From: Streptomyces sp. GESEQ-35
GTDB lineage: Bacteria > Actinomycetota > Actinomycetes > Streptomycetales > Streptomycetaceae
Assembly: GCF_017948485.1 (NCBI RefSeq)
Contig: NZ_JAFFSX010000018.1
Location: forward strand, 1-64,000
Direction: 5' to 3'
Length of the DNA stretch: 64,000 nt
Part shown: positions 56,577 through 64,000 of the stretch, piece by piece
How positions within the stretch are numbered: the first letter of the stretch is position 1
Layout of the letters: each line of letters opens with the position of its first letter
Made by a program: the position numbers and the translations under genes
The notes under the pieces: generated by a model
What the model was told of the DNA's origin: nothing
The model's database searches: none
Seen by the model: only the letters and a program-made list of their open reading frames with translations

Positions 56577-58310
56577 GTGCTCATACGACTTCTGCGGACC
56601 TATCTCAGGCCCTACAGGAAACCCATCGCTCTGCTGGTGCTGCTTCAATTCCTTCAGACCTGCGCCACCCTCTACCTGCCCACGCTGAACGCGGACATCA
56701 TCGACAACGGTGTCGTGACCGGAGACACCGGCTACATCCTCAGCTACGGCGCCCTGATGATCGGCATCTCGCTGGTGCAGGTCTTCTGCAACATCGGTGC
56801 CGTGTACTACGGCGCCCGAACGGCGGCGGCGCTCGGCCGGGACGTCCGGGCCGCCGTCTTCGACCGGGTGCAGTCGTTCTCCGCCCGTGAGGTCGGTCAC
56901 TTCGGCGCGCCCTCGCTGATCACCCGTACGACGAACGACGTCCAACAGGTCCAGATGCTGGCCCTGATGACGTTCACGCTGATGGTGTCCGCGCCGATCA
57001 TGTGCGTCGGCGGCATCGTGCTGGCGCTCGGCCTGGACGTTCCGCTGTCCGGGGTACTGGTCGCGGTGGTGCCGGTGCTGGGCATCTGCGTGACGATCAT
57101 CGTGCGTCGGATGCGGCCGCTGTTCCGGACCATGCAGGTGCGGCTGGACACCGTGAACCGGGTGCTGCGCGAGCAGATCACCGGCAACCGGGTGATCCGC
57201 GCCTTCGTCCGCGACGAGTACGAGCAGCAGCGCTTCCGGCAGGCGAACGCCGAGCTCACCGAGATGTCGCTGGGCACCGGCAAGCTGCTCGCGCTGATGT
57301 TCCCGATGGTGATGACGGTGGTGAACCTGTCGTCCATTGCGGTGGTGTGGTTCGGGGCCCATCGCATCGACAGCGGCCAGATGCAGATCGGCGATCTGAC
57401 GGCGTTCCTCGCCTATCTGATGCAGATCGTCATGTCCGTGATGATGGCCACCTTCATGTTCATGATGGTGCCGCGCGCGGAGGTCTGCGCCGAGCGTATC
57501 GAGGAGGTGCTGGACACCTCCTCCAGCGTGGTTCCGCCGACCGCGCCCGTGGTCAAGCTGCTCCGGCACGGGCATCTGGAGCTCCGCGGGGCCGGGTTCC
57601 GCTACCCGGGTGCCGAGGAGCCGGTGCTGAGGGCCGTCGACCTGGTGGCCCGGCCCGGCGAGGTGACCGCCGTCATCGGCTCGACCGGCAGCGGCAAGTC
57701 CACGCTGCTCGGGCTGGTGCCGCGGCTGTTCGACGCGACCGATGGGGAGGTGCTCGTGGACGGCGTCGAGGTGGCGTCCCTGGAGCCGAGGCTGCTGGCC
57801 CAGACGGTCGGGCTCGTCCCGCAGAAGCCGTATCTCTTCGCGGGCACGGTGGCGTCCAATCTGCGGTACGGCAATCCGGACGCGACGGACGACGAGCTGT
57901 GGCAGGCGCTGGAGGTGGCGCAGGCCAAGGAGTTCGTGCAGCGGCTCGAGAACGGGCTGGAATCGCCGATCGCGCAGGGCGGCACCAACGTCTCCGGTGG
58001 TCAGCGGCAGCGGCTCGCGATCGCCCGCACGCTGGTGCAGCGGCCGGAGATCTATCTCTTCGACGACTCCTTCTCCGCGCTCGACTACGCGACCGACGCG
58101 GCGCTGCGGGCCGCACTCGCCCGGGAGACCGCCGAGGCGACCGTCGTGATCGTCGCCCAGCGGGTGGCGACCATCCGGGACGCCGACCGGATCGTCGTAC
58201 TCGACGAAGGACGGGTGGTCGGCACCGGCCGGCACCACGAGCTGATGGCGGACAACGAGACCTATCGGGAGATCGTGCTCTCCCAACTGACGGAAGCGGA
58301 GGCTGCCTGA
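56577..58310 (+). CDS. ABC exporter half-transporter (membrane + ATPase), subunit 1
   Basis: A 577-residue type-IV ABC exporter half. Residues 1-310 hold six membrane spans. The ATPase follows with Walker A GSTGSGKST, the signature NVSGGQRQR, and Walker B IYLFDDSFSALD (Asp-Asp in place of Asp-Glu, hence a probably non-hydrolysing site). GTG 56577 follows GAGAGACGTAGC. It forms a heterodimer with the next gene, with TGATG coupling. Substrates may be drugs, lipids or peptides. Confidence 0.92.
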   Translation: MLIRLLRTYLRPYRKPIALLVLLQFLQTCATLYLPTLNADIIDNGVVTGDTGYILSYGALMIGISLVQVFCNIGAVYYGARTAAALGRDVRAAVFDRVQSFSAREVGHFGAPSLITRTTNDVQQVQMLALMTFTLMVSAPIMCVGGIVLALGLDVPLSGVLVAVVPVLGICVTIIVRRMRPLFRTMQVRLDTVNRVLREQITGNRVIRAFVRDEYEQQRFRQANAELTEMSLGTGKLLALMFPMVMTVVNLSSIAVVWFGAHRIDSGQMQIGDLTAFLAYLMQIVMSVMMATFMFMMVPRAEVCAERIEEVLDTSSSVVPPTAPVVKLLRHGHLELRGAGFRYPGAEEPVLRAVDLVARPGEVTAVIGSTGSGKSTLLGLVPRLFDATDGEVLVDGVEVASLEPRLLAQTVGLVPQKPYLFAGTVASNLRYGNPDATDDELWQALEVAQAKEFVQRLENGLESPIAQGGTNVSGGQRQRLAIARTLVQRPEIYLFDDSFSALDYATDAALRAALARETAEATVVIVAQRVATIRDADRIVVLDEGRVVGTGRHHELMADNETYREIVLSQLTEAEAA

Positions 58311-60238
58311 TGGCCGGGCCTATGGGGCGGATGATGGCCGGGACGGGCCCCGAGCACCGCTCGATGGAGTTCAAGGTGTCGGGCAGACGGCTCGTCGCCC
58401 AGTTCAAGCCGGAGCGGCTCACCATCTACGCGCTGCTGCTCTGTGTGGTGGTGAGCGTGGGTCTGTCGGTGGTCGGGCCGAAGATCCTCGGCGAGGCGAC
58501 CGACCTGGTCTTCGCGGGCATCGTCGGGCGGCAGTTCCCGGCCGGGTCCACCAAGGAGCAGGTGCTCGCGTCGATGCGGGAGCGCGGTGACGGTTCGGTC
58601 GCCGACATGCTCCGCAGTACGGACTTCACGCCGGGTGAGGGCGTCGACTTCGGTGCGGTCGGCTCCGTGCTGCTGCTCGCGCTGACCGTGTTCGTGGTGG
58701 CCGGGCTGCTGATGCTGGTGGCGACACGGCTGGTGAACCGTTCCGTGAACCGGACGATGTACCGGATGCGCGAGGACATGCAGACGAAGCTGTCGCGGCT
58801 GCCCCTGTCGTACTTCGACAAGCGGCAGCGCGGTGAGGTGCTCAGCCGCGCCACCAACGACATCGACAACATCGGGCAGACGCTCCAGCAGTCGATGGGC
58901 CAGCTCATCAACTCCGTGCTCACCATCATCGGTGTGCTCGCGATGATGTTCTGGGTGTCCTGGATCCTGGCGCTGGTGGCGCTGGTGACCGTGCCGCTGT
59001 CGTTCGTCGTCGCCACCCGGGTCGGCAAGCGCTCGCAGCCGCACTTCGTGCAGCAGTGGCGCTCGACCGGCAAGCTCAACGCGCACGTCGAGGAGATGTA
59101 CACCGGGCACACGCTGGTGAAGGTCTTCGGGCGGCAGGACGAGTCGGCGCAGCAGTTCGCCGAGCAGAACGACGCGTTGTACGAGGCCGGGTTCAAGGCG
59201 CAGTTCAACAGCGGGATCATGCAGCCGCTGATGATGTTCGTGTCGAACATCAACTACGTGCTGGTCGCCGTCGTGGGTGGCCTGCGGGTCGCTTCGGGTG
59301 CGCTGTCGATCGGCGATGTGCAGGCCTTCATCCAGTACTCGCGGCAGTTCTCGATGCCGCTGACGCAGGTCGCGTCGATGGCGAACCTCGTGCAGTCCGG
59401 GGTCGCCTCGGCCGAGCGGATCTTCGAACTCCTCGACGCCGAGGAGCAGGAGGCCGATCCGATGCCGGGCGAGCGGCCGGAGGAACTGCGCGGGCGGGTG
59501 GCACTGGAGCACGTGTCCTTCCGCTACGACCCGGAGAAGCCGCTCATCGAGGACCTCTCGCTGAAGGTCGAACCCGGGCACACGGTCGCGATCGTCGGGC
59601 CGACGGGCGCGGGCAAGACCACGCTGGTCAACCTGCTGATGCGGTTCTACGACGTCTCCGGCGGGCGCATCACCCTCGACGGCGTCGACATCGCGCGCAT
59701 GTCCCGGGACGAACTGCGCGCCGGGATCGGCATGGTGCTCCAGGACACCTGGCTGTTCGGCGGGACCATCGCCGAGAACATCGCGTACGGAGCCTCGCGG
59801 GAGGTCACCCGCGGGGAGATCGAGGAGGCGGCCCGGGCGGCGCACGCGGACCGTTTCGTCCGTACGCTGCCGGACGGGTACGACACCGTGATCGACGACG
59901 AGGGGGCCGGAGTCAGCGCCGGTGAGAAGCAGCTGATCACCATTGCCCGGGCGTTCCTCTCCGATCCGGTGATCCTGGTCCTGGACGAGGCAACCAGTTC
60001 GGTCGACACCCGTACCGAGGTGCTGATCCAGAAGGCGATGGCGAAACTGGCGCACGGGCGTACGTCGTTCGTCATCGCGCACCGGCTGTCGACGATCCGG
60101 GACGCCGACACGATTCTGGTGATGGAGAACGGCGCGATCGTGGAACAGGGCGCGCACGGTGAGCTGTTGGCGGCCGATGGGGCTTATGCCCGGCTGTACA
60201 AGGCGCAGTTCGCGCAGGCGGTGGCTGAGGTCGACTGA
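58310..60238 (+). CDS. ABC exporter half-transporter (membrane + ATPase), subunit 2
   Basis: A 642-residue partner of the preceding subunit. It has six membrane spans (residues about 40-370), with a long first outer loop (VFAGIVGRQFPAGSTKEQVL onward, about 70 residues). The ATPase shows Walker A GPTGAGKTT, signature VSAGEKQL and Walker B VILVLDEATSSVD with the catalytic Glu. So one site of the dimer is canonical. ATG 58310 overlaps the upstream stop (TGATG). It ends beside two hairpin repeats. Confidence 0.93.
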   Translation: MAGPMGRMMAGTGPEHRSMEFKVSGRRLVAQFKPERLTIYALLLCVVVSVGLSVVGPKILGEATDLVFAGIVGRQFPAGSTKEQVLASMRERGDGSVADMLRSTDFTPGEGVDFGAVGSVLLLALTVFVVAGLLMLVATRLVNRSVNRTMYRMREDMQTKLSRLPLSYFDKRQRGEVLSRATNDIDNIGQTLQQSMGQLINSVLTIIGVLAMMFWVSWILALVALVTVPLSFVVATRVGKRSQPHFVQQWRSTGKLNAHVEEMYTGHTLVKVFGRQDESAQQFAEQNDALYEAGFKAQFNSGIMQPLMMFVSNINYVLVAVVGGLRVASGALSIGDVQAFIQYSRQFSMPLTQVASMANLVQSGVASAERIFELLDAEEQEADPMPGERPEELRGRVALEHVSFRYDPEKPLIEDLSLKVEPGHTVAIVGPTGAGKTTLVNLLMRFYDVSGGRITLDGVDIARMSRDELRAGIGMVLQDTWLFGGTIAENIAYGASREVTRGEIEEAARAAHADRFVRTLPDGYDTVIDDEGAGVSAGEKQLITIARAFLSDPVILVLDEATSSVDTRTEVLIQKAMAKLAHGRTSFVIAHRLSTIRDADTILVMENGAIVEQGAHGELLAADGAYARLYKAQFAQAVAEVD

Positions 60239-60251
60239 CGGCTGCCGGCCC

Positions 60252-60353
60252 GTTGTGGCTGATCGCGCAGTTCCCCGCGCCCCTGAAGGGGCGTTAGCTG
60301 CACGTACCTGAGGGGCGCGGGGAACTGCGCGACCAGCCCCCACCGGCCCGCAG
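60252..60353. repeat. Dispersed hairpin repeat, copy 7 (interrupted)
   Basis: Left arm at 60255-60293 and right arm at 60311-60353 of the same element, separated by a 17-bp insertion-like spacer. It lies between convergent genes, so could terminate both. Confidence 0.88.
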
Positions 60354-60359
60354 TCGGCA

Positions 60360-61667
60360 TCAGTCCAGATAGCCCCGTAGCTGGTCCGCGAAGGCGTGGT
60401 CGCGGAGCTTGTTGAGGGTCTTGGACTCGATCTGGCGGATCCGCTCCCGGGTGACCCCGAAGATGCGGCCTATCTCCTCCAGGGTGCGGGGGCGGCCGTC
60501 CACCAGGCCGTAGCGGAGTTGTACGACCTTCCGCTCCCGCTCCCCCAGGGTCGACAGCACGACCTCCAGGTGCTCCTTGAGCAGGAGGAACGCGGCGGAC
60601 TCGACGGGGCTGGCGGCATCGCCGTCCTCGATGAGGTCGCCGAGGGCGACGTCGTCCTCCTCGCCGACGGGGGCGTGCAGGGAGACGGGTTCCTGGGCGA
60701 GGCGCAGCACTTCGCTGACGCGCTCGGGGGCGAGGTCGAGGTGTGCGGCGACCTCTTCGGGGGTCGGCTCGTAGCCCCGCTCCTGGAGCATCCGCCGCTG
60801 CACGCGGACGACGCGGTTGATCAACTCGACCACGTGGACCGGGACCCGGATCGTGCGGGCCTGGTCGGCGAGGGCGCGGGACATGGCCTGGCGGATCCAC
60901 CAGGTGGCGTACGTGGAGAACTTGTAGCCGCGGGCGTAGTCGAACTTCTCGACGGCGCGGATCAGTCCGAGGTTTCCCTCCTGGACGAGATCCAGCATGG
61001 TCAGTCCGCGGCCCACGTACCGTTTCGCCACGGACACGACGAGCCGCAGGTTCGCCTCGATGAGACGGCGTTTGGCCATGCGGCCCATGACGACGAGTTT
61101 GTCGAGGTCGAGGGCGAGCTGGCTGTCCAGGTCGGAGGCGCTGCCGAGCTTCTCCTCGGCGAACAGGCCGGCCTCGACGCGGCGGGCGAGGTCGACCTCC
61201 TCGGCCGCGGTGAGCAGGGGGATGCGGCCGATCTCACGGAGGTACTGGCGGAACAGATCCGAGGACGGGCCGCCGGTGTCGGCGCGGCTGCGCGGCAGCT
61301 CCACGGGTTCGGGGGCCTCGGCGGGCGGCTCTTCGGGCTCGGTCGGCGTGTCCGGCTCCGCCGTATCGGGATGGTGCACGGCACGGCCCTGCGGGGGCAC
61401 CGCGATGAGCACGTCGGCCTCCGCGGCCGGTTCCGTGCCGTCGGTGATGTCGGTCTGGGTCAGGGTCTGGGTCTGCACGGGGGCGACCTCCAGGATGATC
61501 GCTGCTGAGGTGTGCGGCAGCGCTGCTTCGGGGGCGGAGTCGGCGGCCACGCCACTGTCCGTCCCGTACGCGATGAGCGGAACCGCGGGGGTGTGGGATC
61601 CGTTGGGGACGGATCGGCCGCGCTCCGAGGACTCAGGCACCGGAACCCAGTGTGGAGTACGACACAT
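60360..61667 (-). CDS. hrdA: Sigma-70 family group 1/2 sigma factor, HrdA-like
   Basis: About 435 residues. After a variable acidic N-terminal region it has the full set of primary-sigma domains: region 1.2 ([20 protein letters not shown]), 2.1-2.4 ([40 protein letters not shown]), region 3, and 4.2 ([20 protein letters not shown]). It is too short for HrdB. Its place between the ABC exporters and dnaG matches hrdA of S. coelicolor as I recall; HrdA is a non-essential relative of HrdB. ATG 61667 or GTG 61676 may be the start. Confidence 0.82.
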   Translation of the reverse strand: MCRTPHWVPVPESSERGRSVPNGSHTPAVPLIAYGTDSGVAADSAPEAALPHTSAAIILEVAPVQTQTLTQTDITDGTEPAAEADVLIAVPPQGRAVHHPDTAEPDTPTEPEEPPAEAPEPVELPRSRADTGGPSSDLFRQYLREIGRIPLLTAAEEVDLARRVEAGLFAEEKLGSASDLDSQLALDLDKLVVMGRMAKRRLIEANLRLVVSVAKRYVGRGLTMLDLVQEGNLGLIRAVEKFDYARGYKFSTYATWWIRQAMSRALADQARTIRVPVHVVELINRVVRVQRRMLQERGYEPTPEEVAAHLDLAPERVSEVLRLAQEPVSLHAPVGEEDDVALGDLIEDGDAASPVESAAFLLLKEHLEVVLSTLGERERKVVQLRYGLVDGRPRTLEEIGRIFGVTRERIRQIESKTLNKLRDHAFADQLRGYLD

Positions 61668-61855
61668 CGCCGCCACGAGGGGCGTGCGGTGACTTTTTGA
61701 GTCCGGTCCGTGACCGCGTGGTTACCCTCACGGAGAACGCGGGTGCTTGTTCGCGCCCTGATCTGGGACGATCCGCGGGTTCCGGTTTCCCTGTGGGGAC
61801 CGGCCCGGCGCCCACACTTTCGGGTTCCCCGTCACAAGCCGACGAACCAGCCCGG

Positions 61856-61936
61856 CAGCGCCCCAAAGGGGCGCGGGGAACTGCGCGACCAGCCACAACG
61901 GACCCGCGGTCGACACACTGAACCCAGCGGAGCGCT
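61856..61936. repeat. Dispersed hairpin repeat, copy 8
   Basis: Same first 50 bp as copies 4 and 5 and the same AGCGGAGCGCT end, with a different middle. It directly follows the dnaG stop codon on the minus strand, as copy 4 follows its gene. Confidence 0.88.
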
Positions 61937-63833
61937 AGAGCGCCGCCGCCCCCTGCTCCCGCAGCGCCTGGCCGTACTGCTGGAGTACCCACAACTCGTT
62001 CTGCACGGCGGCGAGTTGAGCCGGGTCTCCGCCGCTGGTGAGCCGGGTGAGGGTGCCCTGGATTTCCTGGATGCGGCGGTCCACGGCGCGGCGGCGGACC
62101 ATGACGAGCTGGTCGCCGGCGTACATCTCGTCGACCGTGCGCCGCATGATCGCTTCCACGGCCAGTTCCGTGACCATCGCACGGACCGCGTCGTCCGGGG
62201 CCGCCTCGCGGACGCGGATCAGATACTCCTGGGGGTCCGATACGCCGTACTCCGCGCCGCCCGCGTCCATGACGGTCTGGCGTACGGCGGCGTAGGGCGG
62301 GGCGGTGAACTCGTCCACGCCGTAGGCGTCGAAGGCCGGGGAGACCAGCTCCGGGCGCTGGAGGGCGAGTTTCAGCAGCTCGCGTTCGGTGGCGTACACC
62401 GGGTTGCGGAGGTTCAGTGCCGGGCCGGCCGGGGCGCGGACCGTGTCGTACGTCTGCGTCGGCTGCTGTCGGCTCGGTGCCGGGCCCTTGCCGCCACGGT
62501 CCCGCGCCCAACGCGCCAGCTGGGCGACCCGCTTGACCACGAACTGTGTGTCGAGGATGCCGAGCATGCCGGCGAGCTGGACGGCGACCTCGTGCTGGGC
62601 GCCGGTGTTCTTGATGCGGGCGACGATCGGGGCCGCCTCGTCCAGAGCGGCGGCGCGACCCGCGGGGGTGTCGAGGTCGTAGCGGACGACGATCTGGCGG
62701 AGCGCGAACTCGAAGAGCGGGGTGCGGGGTTCGACCAGGTCGGCGACCGCCTCGTCACCCTTCGCGAGGCGCAGCTCGCAGGGATCCATGTTGTCCGGCG
62801 CGATCGCGATGTACGTCTCGGCGGCGAACTTCTGGTCGTCCTCGAAAGCGCGCAGGGCCGCCTTCTGGCCGGCCGCGTCGCCGTCGAAGGTGAAGATCAC
62901 GCGGGCGCTGCCGTTGTCCATCAGCAGCCGACGGAGGATCTTGATGTGGTCGCCGCCGAAGGCCGTACCGCAGGTGGCGATGGCTGTGGTGACTCCGGCG
63001 AGGTGGCAGGCCATGACGTCCGTGTAGCCCTCGACCACCACCGCGCGGCTGGACTTCGCGATGTCCTTCTTCGCGAGGTCGATGCCGTACAGCACCTGGG
63101 ACTTCCGGTAGATCGCCGTGTCGGGGGTGTTGAGGTACTTGGGGCCGTTGTCCGATTCGTACAGCTTGCGGGCGCCGAAGCCCACCACCTCGCCGCCGAT
63201 GTCGCGGATCGGCCACATCAGGCGGCCGCGGAAGCGGTCGATGGGGCCGCGGCGGCCCTCCTGGGAGAGGCCGGACAGGAGGAGTTCCTTGTCGGTGAAG
63301 CCCTTGCCGCGGAGGTAGCGGGTGAGGTGGTCCCAGCCCTGGGGGCTGTAGCCGACGGAGAAGTGCTCGGCGGCCGACTGGTCGAAGCCGCGCTCGGCGA
63401 GGAACTTGCGCCCGGCGTCGGCCTCCGGGCTGGTGGCCAGCTGCTCCACGTACCACTGGGCGGCGATCTTGTGGGCCTCGACCAGACGGATGCGTTCGCC
63501 GCGCTGGTGGGCCGGGTTGTACCCGCCCTCCTCGTAGCGCAGGGTGATGCCGGCCTGGCCGGCGAGGCGCTCGACCGACTCCGAGAAGGTGAGGTGGTCG
63601 ACCTTCATCACGAACGTGATGGTGTCGCCGCCCTCCTGGCAACCGAAGCAGTGGAAGAGTCCCTTGCTCGGGCTGACCTGGAAGGACGGCGACTTCTCGT
63701 CATGGAAGGGGCAGAGACCCTTGAGGTTTCCGCCGCCCGCGTTGCGCAGCTGGAGGTACTCGGACACGACGGCGTCGATCGGGACCGCGTCCCGTACCGC
63801 CTTCACGTCCTCGTCGTTGATCCGTCCTGCCAC
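61935..63833 (-). CDS. dnaG: DNA primase
   Basis: A 632-residue DnaG, which makes the RNA primers for replication. The zinc-binding domain has Cys41-x2-His44 (LCPFHDEKSPSF) and Cys62-x2-Cys65 (FHCFGCQEGGD). The RNA polymerase core includes the YSPQGWDHLTRYL region and the TOPRIM segments VVVEGYTDVMACHLAG and IFTFDGDAAGQKAA. The C-terminal helicase-binding region is present. GTG 63833 is the start; its ribosome-binding site is weak. The stop adjoins hairpin repeat copy 8, and a sigma factor follows, as in many actinomycetes. Confidence 0.97.
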   Translation of the reverse strand: MAGRINDEDVKAVRDAVPIDAVVSEYLQLRNAGGGNLKGLCPFHDEKSPSFQVSPSKGLFHCFGCQEGGDTITFVMKVDHLTFSESVERLAGQAGITLRYEEGGYNPAHQRGERIRLVEAHKIAAQWYVEQLATSPEADAGRKFLAERGFDQSAAEHFSVGYSPQGWDHLTRYLRGKGFTDKELLLSGLSQEGRRGPIDRFRGRLMWPIRDIGGEVVGFGARKLYESDNGPKYLNTPDTAIYRKSQVLYGIDLAKKDIAKSSRAVVVEGYTDVMACHLAGVTTAIATCGTAFGGDHIKILRRLLMDNGSARVIFTFDGDAAGQKAALRAFEDDQKFAAETYIAIAPDNMDPCELRLAKGDEAVADLVEPRTPLFEFALRQIVVRYDLDTPAGRAAALDEAAPIVARIKNTGAQHEVAVQLAGMLGILDTQFVVKRVAQLARWARDRGGKGPAPSRQQPTQTYDTVRAPAGPALNLRNPVYATERELLKLALQRPELVSPAFDAYGVDEFTAPPYAAVRQTVMDAGGAEYGVSDPQEYLIRVREAAPDDAVRAMVTELAVEAIMRRTVDEMYAGDQLVMVRRRAVDRRIQEIQGTLTRLTSGGDPAQLAAVQNELWVLQQYGQALREQGAAAL

Positions 63834-63862
63834 GAGGTGAGTCTACGGTGGTGCGCCGACAC

Positions 63863-64000
63863 TCAAGGGACGAGGTTTTCGAGTGGAACGTGTGGATCCG
63901 CCAGTGCATCGGTGTCTACCCGGGCCCTGGACCGGATCAGCCGCTGGATCGGCTCTGTGACGTCCCACACATTCACGTTCATCCCGGCGAGCACGCGGTT
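63863..64000 (-). CDS. C-terminal end of an unidentified gene (partial)
   Basis: The reading frame enters from the window edge and runs 45 codons to TGA at 63865-63863. It contains AGMNVNVWDVTEPIQRLIRS and DTDALADPHVPLENLVP. I do not recognise it. The stop is 30 bp before the dnaG start on the same strand, so the two may be co-transcribed. Confidence 0.65.
   Translation of the reverse strand, partial: NRVLAGMNVNVWDVTEPIQRLIRSRARVDTDALADPHVPLENLVP

Noticed and set aside
54513-58286. Minus-strand open frame of more than 1200 codons across the kinase and ABC genes
   Set aside because: It crosses three well-supported plus-strand genes and has no recognisable domains; a GC-bias artefact.
59914-59950. 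VSAGEKQL in place of LSGGQ in ABC subunit 2, as a possible defect
   Set aside because: This variant is usual for this exporter group, and Walker A and the catalytic Glu are intact.
60360-61667. Assignment of the sigma factor as HrdB
   Set aside because: HrdB proteins are longer, with a Lys/Ala-rich N-terminal extension, and lie elsewhere; length and dnaG linkage favour HrdA, though sequence comparison was not possible.

Overview
This window is chromosomal DNA from a Streptomyces species or a very close relative. The evidence is the strong G+C bias at third codon positions, densely packed operons with ATGA/GTGA overlaps, a rare TTA codon, and recognisable core actinomycete genes: the MreB-like gene mbl, the malonate genes matB/matC, a group-2 sigma factor resembling HrdA, dnaG, and two tandem tRNA-Asn genes. 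Start sites were chosen by eye from ribosome-binding sites, overlaps and family lengths; no database search was possible.

Layout. 0.1-3.2 kb: a Tat-exported intradiol dioxygenase, a secreted DUF4360 protein, and an Rrf2 regulator with a TauE/SafE permease. 3.3-8.1 kb (minus strand): an arabinose-type sugar operon (binding protein, two permeases, GH51 arabinofuranosidase). 8.3-11.5 kb (plus): a coupled trio of IrrE-like metalloprotease, 7-TM protein and FAD oxidoreductase. 11.5-14.7 kb (minus): SMP-30 lactonase with an IclR regulator, then a PucR regulator with a 50-residue DUF2613 protein. The IclR gene promoter and the sugar operon promoter share a TTCGA-N4-TCGAA-type site.

14.9-27.4 kb (plus): the most striking block. 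A DUF3068 protein is followed by nine tightly coupled genes: GT4 glycosyltransferase, methyltransferase, AftD-like arabinofuranosyltransferase of about 1456 residues, PapA/condensation-like acyltransferase, second methyltransferase, EamA-type membrane protein, Trm112-like protein, FkbM methyltransferase (with a TTA codon) and an unknown protein. Together they look like a pathway for an acylated, methylated, arabinose-containing envelope glycan or glycolipid.

27.3-33.9 kb: an accessory patch of small or broken genes (GNAT, protein-kinase-like, DUF-type proteins, frameshifted XRE regulator, NUDIX, DUF4291) ending at a truncated IS5-like transposase. 33.9-42.1 kb: ATP-grasp protein, a MerR-PP2C fusion, an exopolysaccharide-type pair (membrane acyltransferase plus a receiver/GGDEF-like/GT2 fusion), a DUF2690-like protein and a serine hydrolase.

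42.2-47.5 kb: malonate use, with a FadR-type GntR regulator facing matC-matB-carboxyltransferase across a promoter filled with 8-bp repeats. 47.8-64 kb: mbl, a membrane protein, CapA-like and PMT-like proteins, VapBC, tRNA-Ile/Met(CAU) and two tRNA-Asn, a YtxH-like protein, FGGY kinase, two ABC exporters, the sigma factor, dnaG, and the end of one more gene.

A hairpin-forming intergenic repeat occurs eight times, and a different repeat-like segment lies in frame inside the acyltransferase gene.
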